A stretch of DNA of 64,000 nt, taken from assembly GCF_000010305.1 (NCBI RefSeq), contig NC_012489.1, positions 4,572,965 through 4,636,964 of the forward strand, written 5' to 3'. Numbering within the stretch: the stretch's first letter is position 1; every line of letters starts with the position of its first letter. The notes under the pieces were generated by a model that searched no databases, was not told the origin of the DNA, and saw only the letters and a list, made by a program, of their open reading frames with translations. A program made the translations under genes and the position numbers. This document shows positions 43,807-53,500 of the stretch, one piece after another. This DNA comes from Gemmatimonas aurantiaca T-27. GTDB taxonomy: Bacteria; Gemmatimonadota; Gemmatimonadetes; Gemmatimonadales; Gemmatimonadaceae.

Positions 43807-45225
43807 TCAGGCCGGGATGACGACATCGTCGTCGGTGGGCTCGTACACACTAATCGGTCCGAGTGCCAGCGCGGCAACCGGTTCACGGATCGCTTCGGCA
43901 TCGCCGACCACCACGACCTGCAGTCGCGAGGGATCGAGATGCGCCCGCGCCACCCGCAGCACGTCGTCAGCCGTCACCGCCGCGACGCGATCACGATACG
44001 TATCGAAGTACGTCGCCGGCAGATTGAAGATCTCGAGGTTGGCGAGGCCACCGGCCACTTCGGCCGTGGTCTCGAACCGGATCGGGAACACCCCCACCAG
44101 ATAGCTGATCGCCAGCGACAGTTCGGCATCGCTCACCGGCGCTTCCCGAATGCGACCGAATTCATGCACGATCTCGCGCAGGGCATCGGCGGTCACGGCC
44201 GTTTCCACCGCGGTGGAAATCTCGAACGGGCTCGCCCCGCGACGCCAGTCGAACGCCGAGTGCGCGCCGTACGTGTAGGCGTGTTCTTCGCGCAGATTCA
44301 GGTTGAGGCGCGAGGAGAACAAGCCGCCGAGAATCGCGTTCATCACGACAACCGGGAAGTAGTCCTCGTGCAGGCGCGGAATGGCCACATGCCCCACGCG
44401 CACCTCTGATTGCGGCGCACCGGCTTTGTGCACGAGGTGCACACGCGGCTCGGGGTGACGCTGCCTGGTGCTTGGTTCGGCAATGGGCGCGGCCGCCCCG
44501 CTCCAGTCACCGAAATGCTGCGTGGCCAACTGCACCGCATGTTCGACGTCGATGTCACCAACGATCATCAGCGATGTGGCATCGGGGCGAAAACACTCGG
44601 CGTGGAAAGCCTGCACTCGTTCCTGCGTGAGACGTGCGACGCTGCGTTCGTCGCCACCCGCCAACCGCGCAAATCGTGACGCCGGTTCATACAACAATCG
44701 GGTGAAGAACACGTCGGCGAGCCCGCGCGGTTCCGCTTGCAGTTGCGCCAGATCGGCCAGGCGTTCTGCCCGCAGGCGCTCCAGCTCACTTTCCGGAAAC
44801 GCCGGCTGGCGCAACACTTCGGCCAACACCGCCATCGCGTCGTCGATGCGTGACGACAGCGCGGTCAGTTGCGCGATCGCCGAGTCCCAGTCGGCGCCGG
44901 TATCGAGCGTGGTACCCAGCATTTCGAGACGCGTGGCCAATGCCAGGGCGTCCATGTTGCGGGTGCCTTCGGTGAGGGCTCCGGTGACAAGCCGCGCCAA
45001 CCCTTCTTCATCGCGCGGATCGCGCGCGGCACCGGCTTCGATCACCGCGAGGGTCGTCACCACCGGAAACGCCGGCACCGGCGCGACGGTGACACGCAGA
45101 CCGTTCGGCAGCACACGGGTTTCGAAAGCCGGAAAACGATACGCCCGCGGAGCACCTGGGCCCGGACGCGGTGGGGCCGCGGGTGTTTCGCCGCGTACAC
45201 TGGGCGTGGTCACATCGGCGCTCAT
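43807..45225 (-). CDS. M16-family peptidase, probably non-catalytic subunit
   Basis: This is a 472-aa M16 (pitrilysin/insulinase) protein. The fold is clear (FETRVLPNGLRVTVAPVPAF, YTYGAHSAFDWRRGASPFEI), but the zinc-binding HxxEH is replaced: the matching position reads EEGLARLVTGALTEGT, with no histidine. Such members pair with an active partner, here the gene just upstream, whose stop overlaps this ATG. It probably helps to form the closed chamber and hold substrate peptides. Confidence 0.9.
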   Translation of the reverse strand: MSADVTTPSVRGETPAAPPRPGPGAPRAYRFPAFETRVLPNGLRVTVAPVPAFPVVTTLAVIEAGAARDPRDEEGLARLVTGALTEGTRNMDALALATRLEMLGTTLDTGADWDSAIAQLTALSSRIDDAMAVLAEVLRQPAFPESELERLRAERLADLAQLQAEPRGLADVFFTRLLYEPASRFARLAGGDERSVARLTQERVQAFHAECFRPDATSLMIVGDIDVEHAVQLATQHFGDWSGAAAPIAEPSTRQRHPEPRVHLVHKAGAPQSEVRVGHVAIPRLHEDYFPVVVMNAILGGLFSSRLNLNLREEHAYTYGAHSAFDWRRGASPFEISTAVETAVTADALREIVHEFGRIREAPVSDAELSLAISYLVGVFPIRFETTAEVAGGLANLEIFNLPATYFDTYRDRVAAVTADDVLRVARAHLDPSRLQVVVVGDAEAIREPVAALALGPISVYEPTDDDVVIPA

Positions 45226-46529
45226 GCGGTGGCCTCGAGCACAGCGTCTGCTTCATCGACATCGGCTTCCGCCGGCACATACATCAACAGCACGCGGTTG
45301 TCGGGCCCCAACCGCTCACGGGCCAGCGCCGACACGTCGGCCGCGGAAATGGCGCGATACCGGTCCACCTGCGTGTTCACGAGTGACGCATCGCCGAAGT
45401 AGGTGGCAAAGCGGGAGAGCTGGTCGGCGCGTTCGGCCGCCGATTGCATGCTGGTCACGAAGCTGGTCTCGATGAGTGCGCGGGCACGCGTGATTTCGGC
45501 CTCGGTGACACCATCACGATGGATGGCGTCGAGCTCGGCCAGCACGGCCGCTTCGAGCTGCTCGGGGGTGACGCCGGGATGGGCCGTCGCATCGACCACC
45601 AACATGTCGCTGCCCTTGGCCAGGTCATACGTGAACGCGCTGGCCTGTGAGGCCACCCGCTGGCGACGCACCAGCGACTGCTCCAGACGGCAACCGGTGC
45701 GCAGTCCCAGCACCGCCGACGCCAAACTGGCGGCGTAGTAGCCGTCCGTCCCGAACACGGGTGTGCGACACGCCACAAACAAGCGAGGCAGCGCCACGGC
45801 GTCGGGTACCACTTCCCGCCGCGTGTCTCCAAAAACGGGCGGAAGGGTCATGTCGCGCAGAGGCGGCCTGGCTTCGCCGCGCGGAATACTCCCGTAGTAT
45901 TCCTCGATCAGCCGCATCGCCTCGGCGCGATCAAAATCGCCCGCCACCGTAAGGACCGCGTTGTCCGGCGTGTAGTACAGTTGGAAAAACGCGGCAACAT
46001 CCTCGAGGGACGCATCGGTCAGATGCTCCATCGAACCGATGAGCGAATGATTGAACGGATGTCCCTCGGGGAACACCAACGCCGGCAAACGCTCCCACCA
46101 GGTGCCGTACGGCTGGTTGTCCACCGTCCAGCGCCGTTCGTTCTTCACCACATCGCGCTGCGTATCGAGCTTCTGCTGCGTCATGGCCGGCAGCATGCGT
46201 CCCATGCGGTCGGCTTCGAGCCACAGTGCCAGTGCCAACTGGTGGGACGGCAACGTCTCGTAGTAGTTCGTACGGTCGAGCCACGTGGAACCATTGAGGG
46301 TTCCGCCGGCGCGCTGCACGAGTTCGAAATGTTCGTTGGCTTCCACGTTCGCCGACCCCTGAAAGAGCATATGCTCGAACAGGTGGGCAAACCCGGTGCG
46401 TTCCAGTCGCTCGTTCGCCGAGCCGACATGGTACCACAAGTTGACCGCGACGATCGGTGCCGTATGGTCCTCAGAGAGTACCACCTGCAAACCGTTCGGG
46501 AGGCGGTAGCTCTCGACAGGGATGTGCAT
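45222..46529 (-). CDS. M16-family zinc peptidase, catalytic subunit
   Basis: This 435-aa partner contains the inverted zinc motif AHLFEHMLFQG (HxxEH), with the downstream Glu in the ALWLEADRMG region. It begins YRLPNGLQVVLSEDHTAPIV and shares the M16 fold. No signal peptide is apparent, so it may act in the cytoplasm or be exported by another route. It leads the two-gene M16 transcript. Its start lies close to that of the divergent metallopeptidase gene. Confidence 0.93.
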   Translation of the reverse strand: MHIPVESYRLPNGLQVVLSEDHTAPIVAVNLWYHVGSANERLERTGFAHLFEHMLFQGSANVEANEHFELVQRAGGTLNGSTWLDRTNYYETLPSHQLALALWLEADRMGRMLPAMTQQKLDTQRDVVKNERRWTVDNQPYGTWWERLPALVFPEGHPFNHSLIGSMEHLTDASLEDVAAFFQLYYTPDNAVLTVAGDFDRAEAMRLIEEYYGSIPRGEARPPLRDMTLPPVFGDTRREVVPDAVALPRLFVACRTPVFGTDGYYAASLASAVLGLRTGCRLEQSLVRRQRVASQASAFTYDLAKGSDMLVVDATAHPGVTPEQLEAAVLAELDAIHRDGVTEAEITRARALIETSFVTSMQSAAERADQLSRFATYFGDASLVNTQVDRYRAISAADVSALARERLGPDNRVLLMYVPAEADVDEADAVLEATA

Positions 46530-46593
46530 GGGTCAATATTCAGGGCTGGTCGTGCAACCCGGAACCCCGGGTCCTCCTCTTTCCGTTTCTTCG

Positions 46594-48522
46594 ATGCGCT
46601 TCGCGCTGTGCTCCATTCCGCACGCCGTGTGTTCTGCCGGTGGGACACCTGCACGTATATGGTCACGCGCGTCACGCAGATCCCTGCGCGTTTCCCGGGT
46701 GCTGTCGTCGATGGCGCTGCTGGCCTTGGCCGCATGCGGTGATGATCCGCAGGTCCCCACGGAGGCCGTTGCCACCGGCAGCCTCACGGCCAACGCCACC
46801 GTCGCCTCGTCCGTGGGTACGGCACCCATGATCCGCATCACCGATGCCAAGGGCAAAGGCATCCGCAACGTGCTGGTCCGCTGGCGCGTCACCAGCGGCG
46901 GTGGACGGGTCACCAACGATTCCATCCGCACCAGTGCCTCTGGTGAAGCATCGTCCGGCGGATGGCTGCTTGGCACGACCTCTGGCACACAAACGTTGCA
47001 GGCCACGTCAGATGGCGTCCCGGCGGTGACCTTTACCGCGACCGCCGCGCCGGGCCCGGTCAATCAGCTCGCGCGCGCCAGTGTCGACGTGCAAACAGCC
47101 ACCGTGAACACGCTGGTCGATGCTCCGCCGGCTGTGCGCGCCGAAGACCAGTTTGGCAATCCGGTGCCCGGTGTCGCAGTGCAGTTTGCCGTGACCTTGG
47201 GCGGTGGCACGATCACCGGTGAACAGCAGACCACCAATGCCCTGGGGATCGCGACGGTCGGCTCGTGGCGTTTGGGTACCACGGCGGGTCAGCAAGTGCT
47301 CAACGTGGCTGCCACGGGCACGTTTGGTACGGTGTTCGGTGCCACCGCCTTGGCGGGACCGGCCGTGTCACTGATCAAGATCGCGGGCGACAACCAGCGG
47401 GGTGTGGTGGGTCTGCCGGTGCCGATCGCGCCGGGCGTGCGGGCGGTGGATGCGTTCAACAATCCGGTAGGCAATGTGCCGGTCACATTCACACCAGGCC
47501 CGAACTCGGGCACGATCACCGGTGCCACCCGGGTGACCGACCTTGCGACGGGCGCTGCATTTGCGGGCAACTGGACCCTGGGATCCCAGACCACACAGAC
47601 GCTCATTGCCACCAGTTCGCTGCTGCCAACCGTCTCGCTGACGTTCACGGCACAGGCCACCACGTCTCTGTTCGACATCGACGTGCGCTTCGTGGGCGAT
47701 GGCGGCAGCACCATTGTGCGCAATGCCTTCGCCACCGCTGCGAGCAAGTGGCGCCAGATCATCGCGGGCGACATGCACAACACCATCATCCGTCAGCCCG
47801 CGGGTTTGTGCACGGATTGGATGCCTGCCCTCGACGAGATCGTCAACGATGTGGTCATCTTCGCACGCATCACCCCGATCGATGGCCCCGGCAAAATTCT
47901 TGGTCAGGCCGGCCCGTGCTCCATCAACAGTGGATCCCAGCTTTCGGCCATGGGCATCATGGAGTTCGATGAAGACGACATGGCCACCCTCATCGCCAAC
48001 GGCAGTCTCACCGAAGTGATCCTGCATGAAATGGGTCACGTGCTGGGCATCGGGACGCTGTGGAACTTCCCGCCGAGTCGGCGCAGCCTGCTGGTGGGCG
48101 CCGGGGGAGAAGATCCGTACTTCCATGGCACCACGGGACGCGCACAATTCAGCGCCATCAGTGCGATGCCCTACAACGGCAATCCGGTGCCGGTGGAAAA
48201 CACCGGAGCTGCGGGAACGCGCGACAGTCACTGGCGCGAGTCCGTGCTCACCCGCGAATTGATGACGGGTTTTCTCAATCGCAACGTGACCAATCCGCTC
48301 AGCCGCCTCACGGTGGGTTCACTGCAGGATCTCGGCTACGTCGTCAATCTGGCTGCCGCCGATCCCTACACGATCACCACGCAGCTACGGTATGCCTTTC
48401 CCTTCGTCGAAGCTGACGTGATCACGCTGACCAACGACATCGCGGATCTGCCACTCATGGAAATCTCCCCGACGGGTGCGCGCACACTGATCCGTGCCGC
48501 GGCGTCGGCGCGCAGTCGCTAG
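46594..48522 (+). CDS. Lipoprotein with Ig-like repeats and leishmanolysin-like metallopeptidase domain
   Basis: This surface lipoprotein is about 642 aa (start uncertain; ATG at 46594 chosen, the frame is open to 46522). Lipobox: SMALLALAACGDD. Three Big-type Ig units follow (RITDAKGKGIRNVLVRWRVT, RAEDQFGNPVPGVAVQFAV, RAVDAFNNPVGNVPVTFTP). The C-terminal domain has HEMGHVLGIGTLWN, the HExxHxxGxG zinc motif of metzincins, and a later ELMTGFL as Met-turn, in the pattern of leishmanolysin-like M8 proteins. It is divergent from the M16 pair. Confidence 0.85.
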   Translation: MRFALCSIPHAVCSAGGTPARIWSRASRRSLRVSRVLSSMALLALAACGDDPQVPTEAVATGSLTANATVASSVGTAPMIRITDAKGKGIRNVLVRWRVTSGGGRVTNDSIRTSASGEASSGGWLLGTTSGTQTLQATSDGVPAVTFTATAAPGPVNQLARASVDVQTATVNTLVDAPPAVRAEDQFGNPVPGVAVQFAVTLGGGTITGEQQTTNALGIATVGSWRLGTTAGQQVLNVAATGTFGTVFGATALAGPAVSLIKIAGDNQRGVVGLPVPIAPGVRAVDAFNNPVGNVPVTFTPGPNSGTITGATRVTDLATGAAFAGNWTLGSQTTQTLIATSSLLPTVSLTFTAQATTSLFDIDVRFVGDGGSTIVRNAFATAASKWRQIIAGDMHNTIIRQPAGLCTDWMPALDEIVNDVVIFARITPIDGPGKILGQAGPCSINSGSQLSAMGIMEFDEDDMATLIANGSLTEVILHEMGHVLGIGTLWNFPPSRRSLLVGAGGEDPYFHGTTGRAQFSAISAMPYNGNPVPVENTGAAGTRDSHWRESVLTRELMTGFLNRNVTNPLSRLTVGSLQDLGYVVNLAAADPYTITTQLRYAFPFVEADVITLTNDIADLPLMEISPTGARTLIRAAASARSR

Positions 48523-48536
48523 ACGTCTCGGAGCGG

Positions 48537-49232
48537 TCAGTCCTGCGCCACCTGGCCACCGGTGGCCTTGAGCCAGAACATCAAGGCCACATCGGTGGGC
48601 AGGGCGATCGATTCACGCACCATGTACTCGAGCACTGCCCGATTGGCCGAAATGGGACTGGTGCGTGTCGGCGATGTCATCGGCTGCAGGCCGTGCAAAC
48701 GTGCCAGCAGATCCAGCCGCAGCATGTGAAACGGATCGCTGACCAGCAGCACCCGCGGACGGGCAGCCAGTGGGGACCGCGAAGACTTCGCGCCACTGCG
48801 TGCCACCGCGTCGAGTGAATCGCGCAATGCATGGAGCAGGGCCGACGCACCCTGCATCGAGGCGAGCGACGTGCGTCCGGTCTGCTCGAGACGCACGATT
48901 TGATTGGGTACGCCGCGTCGCGCCAGATAGCGCCGGCCCGCGGCCGCTTCGCTGATCAGATCTCCCGGCCGCCGGCCGCCAGTGAGCACCACCCATGGCG
49001 CGCGCTCGGTGCGCCAGAGCCCCAGCGCATGGTCGAGACGCGCCTTGAGCACGGGCGACGGTCGTCCACCGTACTGCGCAGCGCCCAGCACGACGATGGC
49101 ATCCGCCGTGCCTTCGTCACTGCCGCGCGACCAATACACGATCGCTCCCAGACACACCAGCCACGCCATGAAGGCGCCGACCAGCATGCTGGCGATCAGT
49201 TGTCGGTAGGAGAAGCGACGCGCGCGGGCCAT
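48537..49232 (-). CDS. YdcF-family (DUF218) membrane protein
   Basis: This 231-aa protein has an N-terminal membrane anchor (MLVGAFMAWLVCLGAIVYW) and a DUF218 domain with DAIVVLGAAQYGGRPSPVLK, WVVLTGGRRPGDLISEA, EQTGRTSLASMQ and LLVSDPFHMLRL, all family signatures (ElyC/SanA/YdcF). These proteins take part in envelope maintenance, and the exact reaction is not established. It is convergent with the Ig-like peptidase gene, 14 bases apart. Confidence 0.9.
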   Translation of the reverse strand: MARARRFSYRQLIASMLVGAFMAWLVCLGAIVYWSRGSDEGTADAIVVLGAAQYGGRPSPVLKARLDHALGLWRTERAPWVVLTGGRRPGDLISEAAAGRRYLARRGVPNQIVRLEQTGRTSLASMQGASALLHALRDSLDAVARSGAKSSRSPLAARPRVLLVSDPFHMLRLDLLARLHGLQPMTSPTRTSPISANRAVLEYMVRESIALPTDVALMFWLKATGGQVAQD

Positions 49233-49322
49233 GCGGCCAAATTATCCAGTCCCCCTGCTTTCGGTACTGGAGCGTGCACCACGGAGGCACGCGCAGCAGG
49301 GTTCGCCCACCCCGCGCGCGTC

Positions 49323-50720
49323 TCAGAGTGACACGGTGTTCCCGGGCGCCGGGATGTCCACGCGGAATCCATCACTGCGCAATCGTTCGGCAAAGGCCTC
49401 CTGCGCCTCGGTTTCACCGTGCACCAGGCAAACATGCGGATGGTCGCGCCCGTCGGCGGCACCCGCCGCGCGCACGGCCTGCAACCAACGATGCAGTTCC
49501 CCACGATCCGCATGCGCGCTGTAGCCCAACAGCACTTCCACCTGAGCGCCAAGGGGCACTTCCTCGCCAAAAATGCGCAGCACGTCCCGCCGTTCCACGA
49601 TGCGCCGTCCCAACGTGTGCTCGGCCTGAAATCCGACAATCAGGATCGTATTGCGCGGGTCACTGGCGCCATACCGCAGATGGTGCAGGATGCGGCCCGA
49701 TTCGGCCATGCCCGAGGCGGCAATCACGACCATCGGGCCGTGCAGGGTGTTGAGGCGTTTCGACTCCGCCACGTCCCGCGTGAACGTCACCATGGGGAAG
49801 TCGAAGAGATCCCTCGTGCGACGCACCAAATCTTCGCTGTGATCGAACACCTCGGGATGCATCGCAAAGACCGATGTCGCGTCGGTGGCCAGCGGGGAGT
49901 CGATGAAGATCGGGATGGCAGGGATTTTCCCTTCCCGGCGCAGTCCGTGCAGGTCGTACACCAGTTCCTGCGTGCGTCCCACGGCAAACGAAGGAATGAT
50001 CACGCGTCCCCCCCGCGCCGCCGTTTCGCGAACGACGCGCGCGAGCTGCTCGCGGGCGCCGTCCACCGACTCGTGATCACGATTGCCGTACGTGCTTTCG
50101 CAGATGATCACATCCGCGCCGGTGGTGGGCGGCTGCGGATCGCGAATGATGGCCAGGCCACTCCGTCCGATGTCGCCGGAGAACACGAGACGGCGGAACG
50201 TATCCCCTTCGCGCAGCTCCAGGGTGACCGAGGCACTGCCGAGGATGTGTCCGGCGTCGGTGTACATGGCGCGCACGCCGTCGGTGACGTCGAACCACTT
50301 GTGGTACGGCATGCCGATCATGCGTTCGAGCGTGCGCGTGGCGTCTTCCACCCGATACATCGGCTCGACGATTTCATCGCGATGACGGGCCAGGAATTCG
50401 GCGTCCTTTTCCTGGATGTGCGCCGAGTCGGCCAGCATGATGGCGCACAGATCGCGCGTGGCAGAGGTCGCCCAGATGTTGTTCTTGTACCCCTGCGCCA
50501 CCAGGTAGGGCAGGCGGCCGGCGTGGTCGATATGGGCGTGGGACAGCACGATGGCGTCGATTTCGTCGACGGGCAGGGGCAACTGCATGTTCTTCGCGCG
50601 CGATTCGCTGCGCTTGCCCTGAAACATCCCGCAATCGAGCAGGACCGTACGATTGCCGACCCGCAGGATATGGCACGAGCCCGTGACTTCCTGGGCAGCG
50701 CCGGAGAATTCGATGTGCAT
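49323..50720 (-). CDS. MBL-fold/beta-CASP RNA-processing nuclease
   Basis: This 465-aa protein is related to the CPSF73/YSH1 and bacterial beta-CASP ribonucleases. The metallo-beta-lactamase part has SGAAQEVTGSCHIL, DCGMFQGKR and LSHAHIDHAGRLPYL (HxHxDH zinc site). The beta-CASP part shows FAVGRTQELVYDLHG, ASGMAESGRILHHL and IVGFQAEHTLGRRI, and the final YSAHADRGEL supplies another ligand. It is probably an RNase acting in mRNA turnover or maturation. No operon partner is evident. Confidence 0.93.
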   Translation of the reverse strand: MHIEFSGAAQEVTGSCHILRVGNRTVLLDCGMFQGKRSESRAKNMQLPLPVDEIDAIVLSHAHIDHAGRLPYLVAQGYKNNIWATSATRDLCAIMLADSAHIQEKDAEFLARHRDEIVEPMYRVEDATRTLERMIGMPYHKWFDVTDGVRAMYTDAGHILGSASVTLELREGDTFRRLVFSGDIGRSGLAIIRDPQPPTTGADVIICESTYGNRDHESVDGAREQLARVVRETAARGGRVIIPSFAVGRTQELVYDLHGLRREGKIPAIPIFIDSPLATDATSVFAMHPEVFDHSEDLVRRTRDLFDFPMVTFTRDVAESKRLNTLHGPMVVIAASGMAESGRILHHLRYGASDPRNTILIVGFQAEHTLGRRIVERRDVLRIFGEEVPLGAQVEVLLGYSAHADRGELHRWLQAVRAAGAADGRDHPHVCLVHGETEAQEAFAERLRSDGFRVDIPAPGNTVSL

Positions 50721-51497
50721 GAGCGGTGGGCTGAGCGGGGTGGGTCGCCGACAGCGGACTCCTCATTCGTGGCAACTCACACGAATGGGCCCGTCCGCAA
50801 TGTTAGCGGTCTGTGCTTGCCCCCAACAGCGTGCCGTCACGCTGTGCTGGTGACCTGCGTGTACCCGTCAGGTACACGCTTGGCGAACTACCAGTCTCGT
50901 TGGCGCGGCCAGTGCGCAATGGATTCGGCGCGATGCGTCGACAGCCATTCCCGCATCTTGCCCCAGTACTGCATGAACCAGCGTCGGCCCATGTCGGTCA
51001 TCGGTGAGTCTCCTGCTCGGAATTCGTGACACCATCGTCGGCGCCGTTTGGTTGTGACAGTATAAGCAGCCCGCGGTAACAGCACAGTGACGGAGCGCAT
51101 TATGTGCGCTACGGCATATTTCTCCACCACTCGAAGACATTTTTCGCGTCGCATCACTGAAGTCACACCGCGGGCACACTCCATGCGATGCCACTCCTAC
51201 TCTGTCACGGAGCTGGCACGTCTCAGGAACCAGCACCCTCATTTCCCCCACAGCATCAAAACGGCCGGGGTTGGCGGCCCACATGGAGCCCCGTGGTGGC
51301 GACTCCGGTATTGGACGGTCCGCTGGAGTGCTTTTCGCGCCAGCAGGCGCCACCGAGTCCTTTCTCCATCTGCCGAGGGGGCAGAGGACGCCGCCGAAAC
51401 GCGGCGGTGGCGATGGTGGACACCGATATCTTCGCGGGCCGCACCTCGGGTATCATCCCGCGATACCCGACGCGCAGCCCGCCATGTCCGCCGAGGA
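50721..51497. other. 777-base region without a convincing gene
   Basis: This lies between the beta-CASP gene and the BON-domain gene. It holds a small minus-strand frame (50888-51001), a GCGCA-TTATG-TGCGC palindrome near 51097, and otherwise no clear coding signal. Longer open frames have composition unlike the neighbouring proteins. Confidence 0.6.
50888..51001 (-). CDS. Possible small Trp-rich protein
   Basis: This 37-codon frame begins with MTDMGRRWFMQYWGKMREWL and contains five Trp. An AGGAG lies about 9 bases before the ATG at 51001. The family is not recognised. Its only support is the ribosome site and the otherwise empty region, so it may be spurious. Confidence 0.3.
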   Translation of the reverse strand: MTDMGRRWFMQYWGKMREWLSTHRAESIAHWPRQRDW

Positions 51498-52550
51498 TCA
51501 GCTAGTCATCGGCGATCGCTTGCCCTGTTTTCCGTCGGACTGATCAGCGCCGGACTTTCGGTCCGATGATCCGTCCTGGTGGTCCTGGCCATTCCTGGCC
51601 TTCTGACCATCCGCGCGCTGCAGACGAATCTGATTCTGCACTTCGCGCACACCCGCCACACGATCGGCAAGGTCTTCGGCCAAACGCTTCGTACGGCGAT
51701 CGGTGGTGGTGCCGGAAAGAGTCACCTCCCCCCCATCCACCTTCACCTCGATCTCGCTCGCGTCGATCATCGCGTGCCGCTCGAGCTGCTCGCTCAATTC
51801 CTCCTGGATGCGCTCGTCGGAACGCTTCCACCCCTTCGGTCCACGACCGCTGAAGTTCGACCGGGAGGAATTGGTGTCACGGGAATCCCACGACGCGTCG
51901 AAGTCCTGCTCGCGCTGAGCGTAGCGGGAATCGCTACGTCCCTTCTCCATGTCCTGGATGAACTCGGCGCCATAGTACGGTGCATCCGTGCGATGCTGGT
52001 CGTACGAGCCGTTGCTGGGACGTGCGCCGTAGCCCCGGCCGCCGTTGAAGCCTCCTCCGCCGTACCGATCGCCACGCGTATCGCCATATCCGGGCTCGTT
52101 CTGACGATCCGCATACTGACCGTTGTACGGACCGTTCGGTGAACCGTTCTGGCCACGATCGTAATGCGTCGGCGCCACCGTGCGGTGGTTGCCTTGATAG
52201 CGATCCATGTCCTGACCGTATCCATCTGCCTGATTGGCCGCGCCATTGCGGTACCGTGATGATTCCCGCTCATACGGCTCCCACTCGGCATTTCCGCGAC
52301 TCCGGTATGTCTCTGAGCGATCACGTGACGACGGACCATCAGCGTACATGCCATCGTCATTTCTCGAACGGGAGGCGTTCGGCGAGTGGCGTTCGTCCGG
52401 ACCCTGCTGCCAATGCCGATCGTCGCGCATGCGCGCCTCGTCAGCGTCGTACCGCGTATCACGCTCCCGTCCCTGCTGGTAGCGCTGGTAGTAGTCCTCA
52501 CCATGGTACTGATCGCGGTACGGATTTCGGGTATGCTGTTCGCGAGCCAT
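51498..52550 (-). CDS. BON-domain protein with long low-complexity N-terminus
   Basis: This is a 350-aa protein. The first 230 residues are extremely rich in Arg, Asp, Tyr, Gly, Asn and Gln (RYDADEARMRDDRHWQ, GGGGFNGGRGYGARPSNG) and likely disordered. A BON domain follows (ELSEQLERHAMIDASEIEVK, GGEVTLSGTTTDRRTKRLAE), ending in a polar tail. BON domains bind phospholipid or hydrophobic ligands in osmotic-stress proteins. No signal peptide is visible, so it is perhaps cytoplasmic. The ATG at 52550 is chosen because the residues before it lack this composition. Confidence 0.8.
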   Translation of the reverse strand: MAREQHTRNPYRDQYHGEDYYQRYQQGRERDTRYDADEARMRDDRHWQQGPDERHSPNASRSRNDDGMYADGPSSRDRSETYRSRGNAEWEPYERESSRYRNGAANQADGYGQDMDRYQGNHRTVAPTHYDRGQNGSPNGPYNGQYADRQNEPGYGDTRGDRYGGGGFNGGRGYGARPSNGSYDQHRTDAPYYGAEFIQDMEKGRSDSRYAQREQDFDASWDSRDTNSSRSNFSGRGPKGWKRSDERIQEELSEQLERHAMIDASEIEVKVDGGEVTLSGTTTDRRTKRLAEDLADRVAGVREVQNQIRLQRADGQKARNGQDHQDGSSDRKSGADQSDGKQGKRSPMTS

Positions 52551-52768
52551 GTCATCGCTCCGGTATTGAAAGGATGTCGCGTTGATCTGTTGACCTTCGC
52601 CGCACATACCAGTGGCAATCCGCGTGCCGCACACGGGCGAAACTGTCACATCGTGTGTCCAATGACACGACACATGACACTTCACTGCGCTACGTCACGG
52701 CGCGTGCGCGAATCTGTGCACATTCTCTCCACATCGTGTGATTCAATCCGACGCTGGAGAGCCCACAC

Positions 52769-53425
52769 ATGATGCGATGTGACGATCTCGCTGCCACTGC
52801 AGCCTTCGTGGTGCACAGTCCGGTGCGCTGGGATGCAGCCTGGCAGCGGCCCCAGGAGATTTTTTCCCGCCTCGCGCGAACATGCGACGTGCTCTACGTG
52901 GAGCGGCCCGTCTTTCTCGACGATGTCCGGCGACCGGCGCTCGATTGCACCGAGCCCATGCCCGGCATTCACCGAATCGTGCCGCGGTTGCCGGTCATGT
53001 ACGCGACGATCGAACATGCCGCGCAAATGATGGTGCGCACCCTGTTGCTGGAGTGGATCGATGCAAACGCCGAGTGCCGGGCGCGATTCGAAAGCCCGAT
53101 CCAATGGTACGGGACTGCGACACCGGCGCCGGTCATGCTGGACGCCTTCGATGCACGGGCCATCGTGTATGATCGCGTGACCGACGAGGACCTGGAGGAC
53201 CAAACGCGCGCGAGCGTCGACGACGCCGTGCATCGCTCCGAGCGACCAGGAACAGCAGCCACCGATACACATCATCAACGATGCCTCGGCGAACGATTGC
53301 TGCTCGCGCATGCGGACATTGTCTTCAGTACGGGTCGGACGCTCTCCGAAAAGACGCAGGCGTGCTGGGAACGGATGGTCGCGGAGATGCTGTGCCTCGC
53401 CCGCCTGCCCTTCAGAACCGCTTGA
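52769..53425 (+). pseudogene. Truncated glycosyltransferase-like gene (N-terminal remnant)
   Basis: This 218-aa frame resembles only the first half of family 1/4-type glycosyltransferases that start with a block like VHSPVRWDAAWQRPQEIFSR, then CDVLYVERPVFLDD and a WYGTATP segment. It ends with ERLLLAHADIVFSTGRTLSE, which in complete enzymes precedes the nucleotide-sugar-binding second domain. That second domain is absent; the frame stops at 53425 after an unrelated tail. It is therefore probably a decayed or truncated gene, although expression of a short protein is not excluded. Confidence 0.6.
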
Positions 53426-53462
53426 CCACCGTGTCCGCCTATGTCCGACTGACGTCACGAAC

Positions 53463-53491
53463 CGGGGCGCGCTGCATTGCACGGCGCCCCG
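53463..53491. terminator. Hairpin between convergent genes
   Basis: CGGGGCGC (53463-53470) and GCGCCCCG (53484-53491) form a perfect 8-bp stem around 13 bases, between the glycosyltransferase remnant and the sigma-54 activator end. There is no T tract; a bidirectional terminator is inferred from position. Confidence 0.4.
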
Positions 53492-53500
53492 TCCAATGCC

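Noticed and set aside
51087..51569. 160-codon + strand frame in the 777-base gap
   Set aside because: Arg/Ser-rich random-looking composition, no ribosome site, overlaps the end of the BON gene.
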